Part shown: piece by piece, positions 14,987 through 22,838 of the stretch
Numbering within the stretch: position 1 is the stretch's first letter
How the letters are laid out: the number at the start of each line of letters is the position of its first letter
Notes under the pieces: model-generated
Database searches by the model: none
Told to the model about the DNA's origin: nothing
The model's input: only the letters and a program-made list of their open reading frames with translations
DNA from: Neocallimastix lanati (nom. inval.)
Taxonomy: Eukaryota > Neocallimastigomycota > Neocallimastigomycetes > Neocallimastigales > Neocallimastigaceae
Direction of reading: 5' to 3'
NCBI GenBank assembly: GCA_016946835.1
Contig: JACVTC010000040.1
Coordinates: forward strand, 1,117,501-1,142,500
DNA: 25,000 nucleotides
Made by a program: the position numbers and the translations under genes

Positions 14987-16247
14987 ATGAAGAATTATAA
15001 AAATATATTGTTAAAAGGTATATTACTAATAAGTGCATTAAAAATACAAACTTATGCTTATGTAACATCTGAATTAGGAAAAAAATGTCCAACGGAATGT
15101 ACAGAGGTAATTGATATTTGTTTAGAATTAAATAATATCAATTCTTCATTTCAATCTTACCCACCAAAAGAAGAACTTGGAAAATGTTTTTGTAAAGATA
15201 TAAGTAAATATTTAGCATGTTTAAATTGTTATTATACAAAAACAAATAAAAATACTTTAACACAAGAACAAGTAACTTCTCGTTGTAAACTTGTTTTGGG
15301 TAATACAATTGATACACCAGCTGCTGCTGGTACTGCTGGTACTGCTGGTGCTAATGCTGGTACTGCTGCAAATGGTGCTGCTGGTACTGCTAATAAAGGT
15401 GCTAATGCAGCAAATAATTCAAAGGCTAAGACAACAGGAACTGAAAAAAGTGCTACTCAAACAGCTGATAGTTCAGGTTAATATCAAAATATATACAAAA
15501 TATTAAATGAATAAATATTTAAAAAAATTTAATAATTTTTAATATTAATATTATTAATTAAATACAAAATATATAGATAAAAGTAATGAAAATGAGAAAT
15601 CAAAGAGTAATTCACTTGGAATTATTATTATTGGTGCTGTAGCTGCCATCGGTGTTGTCGGTTATGTCTTTTATTCTCGTAAACAAAAGGAAAGACCAGA
15701 ATCTATGCCATTCTTTGGTAATTCTGCTGCCTCACCAAACCAATATGCTACTTTGAATACTCCAAAAGAAATGACTGAAAGTCAAAATAATTTAACAGCC
15801 GATTATAACAATCAATATTATGATGTTCCACCAGTTGATCAAAATCAATATTATAATCAAGGAAATAATAATTATGGATATGACCAAAATCAAGGTTATG
15901 GTAATCAATATGACCAAAATTATGGTTATAATAATCAATATCCTTCTATAACTTATGAAAATGAAATTGTTGGTGGGGCAATGGGTGCCGGTGTTGCTCC
16001 AACACCCGGTAATTATGAAAGTAGACGTGAATCTATGATGCCAAACTCCCAACCAACAACTACTAATGTAACTGGTATGTACGTAGTTGCGTACAAATAC
16101 GATCCACAATTAGATGATGAATTAGAATTACAAGTTAATGATCAAGTTCAAATCATTGAAGAATATGAAGATGGTTGGATGAAAGCAACCAATTTAACTA
16201 CTGGTAAACAAGGTATGGCCCCAAGAGTTTGTATTAAAGAAGCATAA
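14987..16247 (+). CDS. Single-pass membrane protein with 8-Cys ectodomain and cytoplasmic SH3 domain (Fus1-like layout)
   Basis: Two exons (14987-15476 and 15577-16247) with a 100-bp GT-AG intron join in phase to give 386 residues. Residues 1 to about 24 are a signal peptide (hydrophobic ILLISALKI, then TYA). Residues 34-100 hold eight cysteines: 34, 38, 45, 67, 69, 78, 81, 100. Residues 111-147 are an Ala/Gly/Thr-rich stalk coded by 9-bp DNA repeats. Residues 177-196 (LGIIIIGAVAAIGVVGYVFY) form the membrane segment, followed by basic SRKQK, which puts the C-terminus in the cytoplasm. Residues 240-286 are Asn/Gln/Tyr/Gly-rich. Residues 331-386 are an SH3 domain (VAYKYD for ALYDY, EDGWMK, GMAPRV). 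This layout matches yeast Fus1, a membrane scaffold of cell fusion, and more loosely Sho1; orthology is not shown. The usual groove Tyr near the SH3 end is Cys here. The intron removal is well supported because it restores the membrane segment. Confidence 0.92.
15323..15405 (+). repeat. 9-bp coding repeats (ggtactgct)
   Basis: Imperfect tandem ggtactgct/ggtgctaat units encode the Gly-Thr-Ala stalk of the SH3 membrane protein. The low sequence complexity makes this a likely length-variable segment. Confidence 0.85.
15477..15576 (+). other. Intron of the SH3 membrane protein gene
   Basis: Donor GTTAAT and acceptor ATATAG, 100 bp. Reading through gives a stop two codons into the intron, whereas splicing joins the stalk to the membrane segment. 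Intron retention would produce a secreted form lacking the membrane anchor and SH3. Confidence 0.88.
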
Positions 16248-16896
16248 ATTTTATATAGAAATTTAGAAAAAAAAGAAAATGTTGTAAATACAACAAAATA
16301 TAAAAATATATAAAAAAACAAAAATAAATCATAAATAAAAAATGCATTCTTTAACGTTATAAGAAAGCGAATCAAAATAAAAATAAAAACAAAAACGCTG
16401 TATCAATGATTAATTATAGAAAATTATGAAGAAAGAAGAAAAAATAAATTAAAAAAAAAAATTCTATAAATATTAATATATACAAATCTTTAAATATAAA
16501 TCTTTTTTTTCTTAAAATTAATAATAAAAATATTCTTAATTTTTTTTTATTTAGTATTAATTTTTATTAATATTACTATTTTTTTTTTTTCTTAAAAGTT
16601 AATATAATAAAAAAATTAATACGAATTATTTTTATTTTTTTTTTTTTAAAAAAAAAGTAAATTCTTTCTATCATAAATTGTATGCAAAGCATAAGCATAT
16701 AAAATATTAATAGTTTTTAAATATCATAAATTATATATAAATAGCTATAAATATATATTTCATCTTTTTTCTAATAAAATAAACTTTATATAAAAAAATA
16801 ATTTGTATATATTTTTAAATATATATATATATATTTTTTATTATTTTTTTTTAAATTTATTTCTTCATTATTTTAGTGAGAAAATATATATAATAT

Positions 16897-16930
<34 letters not shown>

Positions 16931-17339
16931 TTATTTATATATATTAATAACAAAAAAAAGAATATAAAAATTATATTTTTATAGATAAAAAAAAAAAAAA
17001 AAAAAATTTTAATATATATATTATAATGATTATATATATATTCATGTATAGATAGATAAGAATATTAAAAATACATCAAATAAAATAAAATAAAATAGAA
17101 AAAATATATATAAATAAATAAAAAGTAAATAAATAAAATATAATATTTAAATATAAAAATCATTGCAATAAAAAAAAAAAAATTAAAATTTTAATATTTT
17201 ATATTTATTTTAATTTTAATATTACTTTTTTTTTATAATATTAATTTATATATAAATATAAAGTGTATATATTAACAAAAAAAAAAAAAAAAATATTAAA
17301 TATTAAAAAAAAAAAAAAAAAGATGAAAAAAAAGATAAA

Positions 17340-17382
<43 letters not shown>

Positions 17383-17437
17383 TTTGTTTTTTTTTTTTGT
17401 TTTGCTTAATCTTTTACCTTATATAATGCTTTTTTTA
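16248..17437. other. AT-rich intergenic region with homopolymers
   Basis: No gene seen. It contains poly(A) and poly(T) runs (for example 16904-16929 and 16986-17006) and TA dinucleotides (17345-17374). Confidence 0.65.
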
Positions 17438-18228
17438 CCGTGGCAACCTAACAAATGATATTGTTAATAGTAATAATGATTACAGCAACAGTAATAATAG
17501 TTTTAGTAATATTAGTAATAGTATTATTAATAATGTTAGAAAATAGTATTGAAAATAATGTGTATGTTGATTCTAGTGTGTGTGTGGGTGTGTGTGTGTT
17601 GTGAAAAAGTGTTTAATTTCCTTCTTGGAGGTCAAAGTATTATTAATTAACAAGTACAAGGGAATTGGAAGGATCTATTTAAGTTGCCAGATGAAATCAG
17701 GTTGCTTATTCTGGATACTCCATTCTTGGTGGGTGGTTACTGCTTCGGCACTTCTTCTTCAATCGATTATAACCTATTTGCTATTGGCCAGCAATGGTGG
17801 TCTTTGTTTCAATAGGTTCAAATTGAATCGTAACTACTACTAACTACTAACTACCTACCATTATTTTATTTTATTTTGTGTTTTATTTTTTTAATTATAT
17901 TTTTTTTTATCTTTTTTTTTTTTTTTTTTTTATTACATGTATTTTATCATCTATTTAATTAATAATGATGAAACAAGTTTGCTGCTGCCGTTAAAAAAAA
18001 AAAAAAAAAAAAATAAAAAAATAAAAAAAAAAAAAAAAATAATCTTTTACCCCAATGTTGTGGATTGTTTTTTCCAAGGTCCATGGAGAGTTGATGGAAA
18101 AAGGAATAACCTATATCAGGTGTGTACTAATTACAGTTTTCTGTGATTCTGATGATAAATCGATGGTTATCCTTTCTAAAGTGGCTTCTATTACGAAGAG
18201 AGAAAATTGGAATACTAGAAGACTGTAG
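17438..18228 (+). pseudogene. GC-richer island of broken reading frames, probable decayed gene
   Basis: Base composition rises to roughly 40% GC in parts, against the near-pure A/T flanks. On +, one frame from about 17440 is Asn/Ser-rich (SNNDYSNSNNSF) and stops near 17532. A second frame of about 52 codons ends at a TAG near 17811 and reads KDLFKLPDEIRLLILD, then TPFLVGGYCFG, faintly F-box-like at its start. A third frame (18055-18228, 57 codons) reads MLWIVFSKVHGELMEKG and further on FCDSDDKSMVILSK. The frames are separated by GT-rich and poly(A) insertions. No family is recognised. It could be a decayed host gene, exons of a gene with introns I cannot place, or the 5' part of the LINE fragment downstream. 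Confidence 0.35.
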
Positions 18229-18337
18229 AAAGTAAACCTGATGTTTTATATTGTTTTAAACTGGATATGTAGTAACATTGGAGCTGTATAATTAATAATA
18301 TCATGTAGTTTTCTACATATTATCATTGTAATGAATC

Positions 18338-18392
<55 letters not shown>

Positions 18393-19046
18393 ACTTTAGC
18401 ATTATTTTGTATATGTATTTTTCTATAGTATTATTTATACTTTCATGTAGCTATTGTAAAATGGAAATGTAGGAGATTGATTCACTCCGAAGCTTGTATT
18501 TAAGACCTTACTTAACGGATAGGAATCTTTTTTATAGTCTTTCTCTAGTAATATTTTTTTTTCTTTTTTTTAAATCTACATTTAGCTAATTTAAGATTAT
18601 TCAACAGAAAATTTTTAACGTCTTAAAGAGTTTTATTAATTGAAAGAATTATAATCAGTCAAAAGATAAAAAGAAACAATTATTCATTTTAACAGTATAT
18701 ACAAGTAGTTTTGTATCAATAAATTTCTAACCCTTGTGAAAATTTATAAATAAATATTATTATAGCAATACTTAAAAAAATTAATTATTTACAAAATCAA
18801 AAAACTATAAAATCATCAAGAACAACTATATAATTCAAGCTTTCTTATATTCAACACTAATATTTTTTTTATATACTATTTAAAGGGAATTTACTTTCTC
18901 TTTTATTTTTATTTTTTATTTTATTATACATATATATCAAAAAAAAAAAAAAAAAAAAAAAAAATTTATCTATTTTTTATTATTATTATTTTTTTTTTAT
19001 TTTATACTTCTTTTATTTTATTTTATTTTTTTTAAGCTTTCTTGAA
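18229..19046. other. AT-rich spacer before the LINE fragment
   Basis: It holds a perfect small hairpin atgtag-tttt-ctacat (18303-18318), a (TA)n run (18340-18377) followed by poly(T), and poly(A) near 18940-18963. A few moderately GC-rich patches (18470-18540) may be remnants of the neighbouring decayed elements. Confidence 0.5.
18340..18391. repeat. (TA)n then poly(T)
   Basis: About 19 TA units followed by about 15 T residues. Confidence 0.9.
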
Positions 19047-19796
19047 ATGGATAATACTTCTTCAAATTCAACAACTATTCCTGTTTTGCAGCGAGGCCTT
19101 CGAAGATACGATATTCTGAATAAAGATTTCATTCTTATCTTTATTCATGATCTTCAGTCATGGTCTGTTAGTAAACTTTGGGAATTTCTTAGTAAACGTA
19201 TTTCCAATTGCAATGAAATAGTTCATGGAATTACTAAAAAAAAACACATACCTAATATGGAAGAAATTCGAAACACTATGCTTGATATGAAAAATAATAA
19301 AGCTCCTAACCCCGATGGTATTCCGATTGAATTTTTTAAAGCCTTCTTTAGTAAATCTGATTTATCCGATGATCAAGATGATTCTACAGATGTTCACTAC
19401 TCTGATTGTGCTAAATGTTTACTTTTATTATTTAATAAAATCTGGGATGGTGATTTCCCTGAAGAGTGGAATTCGGCTTTTGTAATATCAATTCCAAAAA
19501 AAAAAAGGAGATCTTTCAGACTGCAATAATTATCGAGGTATTTCTCTTATTAATGTTGGCTTAAAAATTATTTCAAAGATTGTTACTACTAATAGAGTTG
19601 CTAAATACGCCTTAGATCATAAATTTATTAGACCTGAACAATTTGGATTTAGAAGTAATGAAGAATGCATAAGTTTATATATTTCAATTAGAGAAATATG
19701 TCAAAGAAGAAAATTTCAAGGAAATTTTACTTATCTTGCTTTTTTTGATCTTAAAAAAGCCTATGATTTGATTTAGTACCTATCTTTAATATCTTT
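19047..19796 (+). pseudogene. LINE-type reverse transcriptase fragment, frameshifted and 3'-truncated
   Basis: This is the N-terminal part of a non-LTR retrotransposon reverse transcriptase. Frame one (ATG 19047 to stop 19527-19529) carries MKNNKAPNPDGIPIEFF and WNSAFVISIPKK, the entry motifs of LINE RTs. An 11-A run (19496-19506) then shifts the frame; the RT reading resumes from 19507 with GDLSDCNNYRGISLIN, later EQFGFRSN, and motif A as LAFFDLKKAYD. That frame ends at a TAG (19774-19776) created by a 5-bp duplication, GATTT GATTT (19765-19774); past it the sequence reads on as VPIFNI. Similarity stops near 19796, before the YADD box, so the copy is dead. LINE copies are usually 5'-truncated; here the 3' part is missing, replaced by TA repeats. 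The endonuclease is not seen. Confidence 0.9.
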
Positions 19797-19821
19797 ATTA
19801 TTTGTTATTCTAATACATAAT

Positions 19822-19861
<40 letters not shown>

Positions 19862-20045
19862 ATTGCTATTTAAAATTATTAATTCAATATATAATTATTT
19901 ATTATTATTTATTAATATTATTATTTTTCTCATAGTTTTAATTATTTATATTATTATTTTTAATATAATATAGTCTACATACAATTTTTTATTATTTATT
20001 ATAACATATAATGCAATCTATATAAAATTATTTAATATATTATAA

Positions 20046-20052
<7 letters not shown>

Positions 20053-20091
<39 letters not shown>
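20053..20091. repeat. ATT trinucleotide repeat
   Basis: About 13 ATT units lead directly into the heptamer array. Confidence 0.9.
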
Positions 20092-20093
<2 letters not shown>

Positions 20094-20397
20094 TATTATT
20101 TATTATTTATTATTTATTATTTATTATTTATTATTTATTATTTATTATTTATTATTTATTATTTATTATTTATTATTTATTATTTATTATTTATTATTTA
20201 TTATTTATTATTTATTATTTATTATTTATTATTTATTATTTATTATTTATTATTTATTATTTATTATTTATTATTTATTATTATTTATTATTTATTATTT
20301 ATTATTTATTATTTATTATTTATTATTTATTATTTATTATTTATTATTTATTATTTATTATTTATTATTTATTATTTATTATTTATTATTATTTATT
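20090..20397. repeat. ATTATTT heptanucleotide satellite array (inverse of AAATAAT)
   Basis: About 43 copies of attattt, nearly pure, with a 3-bp slip near 20280-20284 and a degenerate ATT-rich tail to about 20420. The reverse complement of the unit is AAATAAT, the same heptamer as the array at 11842-12629 but in the opposite orientation. Confidence 0.96.
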
Positions 20398-20718
20398 ATT
20401 ATTATTATTTATTATTATTTTATTTTTTTTTATTTTATTTTATTTATTTTATACATATTATTTATAAAATTATCATTATCATTTATATAAATAATTAATA
20501 TTAAAAAAAAAAAAAAAAAACGACATATTTAAAATAAATATATTTTAATTATATTAAAAATTAAATTTATTTTTATTTTATTTTGTTTAATTTTTATTTA
20601 TTTGTTTGTTTTTTAAAAGTTGACATTATTTTTAATTTTATTTCATCTTATTATAATGAATTAATTACATGATAAAAAAATAAATATAAAAAAAAAAAGT
20701 AAAAGTAAAAATAAAAAT

Positions 20719-20775
20719 TAATAAAATAATAAAATAAAATAAAATAAAATAAAATAAAATAAAATAAAATAAAAA
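20719..20775. repeat. AAAAT pentamer array
   Basis: About 11 taaaa units, the same motif as in VPS34 intron 10. Confidence 0.9.
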
Positions 20776-21166
20776 ATTATATTAAAAAATAAAAATGAAA
20801 ATAAGAATAAAAATAAAAATAAAAATAATTTAAACGTTAAATAGTAAATATTATTTTGTTATAAAATGCTTAAAAAAAAAAAAAAATATTAAATTCTATT
20901 TTAAATAAATTTATAATTTATATACATAATATATAAATTTTAAATTTTTTTTTTTTTTTTTTGTTTTTTGTTTTTTGTTTTTTTAAAAAAATACTAAATT
21001 TTAAATTTAAATATAATCAATATTTGTGTCAAATAATTTAACGAGATTAATTTCGATGATTTTCTAATTTTTTTTCTTTTATATATAAATATGTATATAT
21101 ATTAACTTTAAATAATTTTTCTATTTACTTTAAATTTTTTTTATAAAAAAAAAAAAAAAAAATAAC

Positions 21167-21197
<31 letters not shown>

Positions 21198-21320
21198 TCT
21201 ATTTACAATAATTAACTTAAATACATATATATATTGATATACAATATTGTAAAAATTAAAAATCATTTCTTTTAAAACTTAATAATATATTATAATATAT
21301 ATGTTTTCTTTTGTATCCAT

Positions 21321-21364
21321 TTTTCTTTCTTTCTCTCTTTCTTTCTTTCTTTCTTTCTTTCTTT
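21321..21364. repeat. CTTT tetranucleotide tract
   Basis: A pure pyrimidine run of CTTT with one CTCT interruption, one of the few C-containing simple repeats here. It lies just past the 3' end of the - strand gene, where its transcript would carry a GAAA purine tract. Confidence 0.9.
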
Positions 21365-21441
21365 ATTTTATTTTTTTTTCTGATTTTCCTTATTTCTGTA
21401 TTTAACTAGTCCCTCAAATTTGTTAAAGTATATTAATAAAT

Positions 21442-22449
21442 TTAATACATTAGTAATGTTTCCCTTCTTTTATTTTTGATATATTTTGTAATTTTATATC
21501 CTATAAATGAGAATAATCCAACACCAAGAACTGTACAAATGATAATTAAATTAGTTTTATTAATACCTGTTTTTTTAGGTTCTTGTTTTTTTTCAGGAAC
21601 ATCTTCCATTTTGTTGACTTTAGTATTATAATCTGTATTCTTTTTATTGGTTTCAAAAACTTGACATGATGATTTAATACTTTGATCTGTGATACTTGAA
21701 ATTGAATTTTCAGAATTGGATTGTAAACATTTTGCACATTCATAATAATAGCCAATATGGTTTTGTATTGATTTACATAAACAATCCCCAAAACTTCCTG
21801 TTGGTGGTGGATAAATGGCATCTAAAACAACATCATTTAGGCTTGATAAAGTACCATAATATCTACATTTACTATATATACGTAGGCATTGTTCAGCGCA
21901 TACATTTGTAATAGTTTCATCTATGACAACATCTGTAGATGGCTCTGATGTTGTGGTTGTGGTAGGAGTATTATCCTCTTCTGGTGAATTAGGAATTTCT
22001 GGTGGATCAGGTATTACCGGTGGTTCAGGTGCTGGAGGGTCAGGTATTACTGGTGGTTCAGGTGCTGGAGGATCAGGTACTACTGGAGGATCAGGTGGAC
22101 TTGGTGGCTCGGGAACATAAGTAGGAGTACTTTTTGCTGATGTTTTTTTAGTTTTTGGTTTTGGTGGTGGTGGTGGTTCTGGTTGTGAATTATCATCTGA
22201 ACTTGTGTAAATAACAGAACCATCTGGTTTGGTTACAGTTGTATTTGATTTATTAACTTCAGAAACAGTTTTACCATCAACTTGTGATGATGAATGTTCA
22301 TTAGTTGTTAAAGAAACAGTTCCATCTGAAGATGTGTGTGATGACCAAGAGGAAGATGTTTCCCAACTTGTATATGGTTTACATATTATTTTATATATCT
22401 CAATATTTAATAAAAACGAAATAATAAATATATATTTTATAAATTTCAT
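21442..22449 (-). CDS. Single-pass membrane protein with Ser/Thr- and Pro-rich stalk and 8-Cys domain
   Basis: One uninterrupted exon, 335 residues. Residues 1 to about 23 are a signal peptide (hydrophobic IFIISFLLNI). Residues 25-88 are Ser/Thr-rich with sequons at Asn66 and Asn69, a likely glycosylated stalk. Residues 89-155 are Pro-rich, with a PPPPPKPK run and tandem 11-residue PDPPAPEPPVI units. Residues 161-172 are Thr-rich. The module at 184-262 has eight cysteines (184, 188, 195, 223, 225, 238, 241, 262). A membrane segment at 300-319 (LIIICTVLGVGLFSF) is followed by a short basic tail (KNKRR) ending LLMY. The cysteine order matches the ectodomain of the SH3 membrane protein encoded at 14987-16247. 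The protein looks like a surface or wall-spanning sensor or adhesin, but no function is known to me. The 11-residue repeat is coded by near-identical 33-bp DNA units, so copy number may vary. Confidence 0.93.
   Translation of the reverse strand: MKFIKYIFIISFLLNIEIYKIICKPYTSWETSSSWSSHTSSDGTVSLTTNEHSSSQVDGKTVSEVNKSNTTVTKPDGSVIYTSSDDNSQPEPPPPPKPKTKKTSAKSTPTYVPEPPSPPDPPVVPDPPAPEPPVIPDPPAPEPPVIPDPPEIPNSPEEDNTPTTTTTSEPSTDVVIDETITNVCAEQCLRIYSKCRYYGTLSSLNDVVLDAIYPPPTGSFGDCLCKSIQNHIGYYYECAKCLQSNSENSISSITDQSIKSSCQVFETNKKNTDYNTKVNKMEDVPEKKQEPKKTGINKTNLIIICTVLGVGLFSFIGYKITKYIKNKRRETLLMY
22005..22090 (-). repeat. 33-bp coding minisatellite
   Basis: Tandem units of the type tcaggtattactggtggttc plus aggtgctggagg encode the 11-residue PDPPAPEPPVI repeat of the - strand membrane protein. 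The two full units differ at very few bases; the flanking units are more degenerate. Confidence 0.88.
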
Positions 22450-22661
22450 ACTCTTAAATTAAAATATAATAAAAAATTTATGATACAATTATTATCAATG
22501 AAATTAAAATGTACATAAATAAGGTGTTAAATATTTATATTATATCATAGTTATTATAAACATTTAAATTGTTTTTCGACTTTAAAATTAAAATAAATGA
22601 TTTTTTTTTTTTTTTTTGTTATTATGAATATTTTTATATATATATATATATTTTTCTTTTG
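22450..22661 (-). promoter_or_regulatory. Upstream region of the - strand membrane protein gene
   Basis: The leader and core promoter of the gene starting at 22449 must lie here. It is AT-rich with a T run (22601-22618) and TA repeats (22635-22650). No specific element can be named. Confidence 0.35.
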
Positions 22662-22838
22662 GTGTGTTTGTATGACTAATTATTATTATTATTATTTTTA
22701 TTTGTAGTGTTTGTATAATTAATTATTTTTTTTAGTTGTACTTGTATAATTAATTATTATTTTTTTTTCGCTGTGTTTGTATAATTAATTATTATTTTTT
22801 TTTCGCTGTGTTTGTATAATTAATTATTATTTTTTTTT
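22662..22838. repeat. Cluster of 35-bp repeats containing TGTTTGTATAATTAATTATT
   Basis: Five copies with ttgtat anchors at 22668, 22711, 22742, 22777 and 22812 (spacings 43, 31, 35, 35). The last two units are nearly identical and include tttttttttcgctg. Each of the last four holds the palindrome taattaatta. The cluster lies about 215-390 bp upstream of the - strand start codon, so it may be regulatory, or simply a minisatellite. Confidence 0.85.

Larger units (their letters stand above)
19797..21441. other. AT-rich region with satellite arrays
   Basis: No gene seen. It contains a (TA)n run (19825-19858), ATT trinucleotides, the AAATAAT heptamer array, AAAAT pentamers (20719-20775), poly(T) with TTTTTTG repeats (20946-20983), AAT units (21165-21196) and a CTTT tract (21321-21364). 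Confidence 0.7.

Noticed and set aside
15792-16109. 105-codon - strand frame opposite the SH3 membrane gene
   Set aside because: Ile/Val-rich antisense shadow of the Asn/Gln/Tyr-rich coding region; the + strand has signal peptide, membrane segment and SH3 motifs.
17800-17830. ggttcaaattg resembling a tRNA B box
   Set aside because: No A box, no acceptor-stem complementarity and no cloverleaf could be built around it.
17580-17843. 87-codon + frame in the GC-richer island
   Set aside because: The same DNA has a more protein-like reading in another frame, and this one starts in a GT microsatellite with many Cys/Trp/Leu from off-frame reading; kept only as part of the decayed island.
21923-22120. 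Gly/Ser-rich + strand frame opposite the Pro-rich repeat
   Set aside because: It is the antisense of the coding minisatellite of the well-supported - strand gene.
22150-22185. PPPPPKPK in the - strand protein as a ligand for the SH3 domain of the neighbouring gene
   Set aside because: The signal peptide and C-terminal membrane segment place this run outside the cell, whereas the SH3 domain is cytoplasmic.
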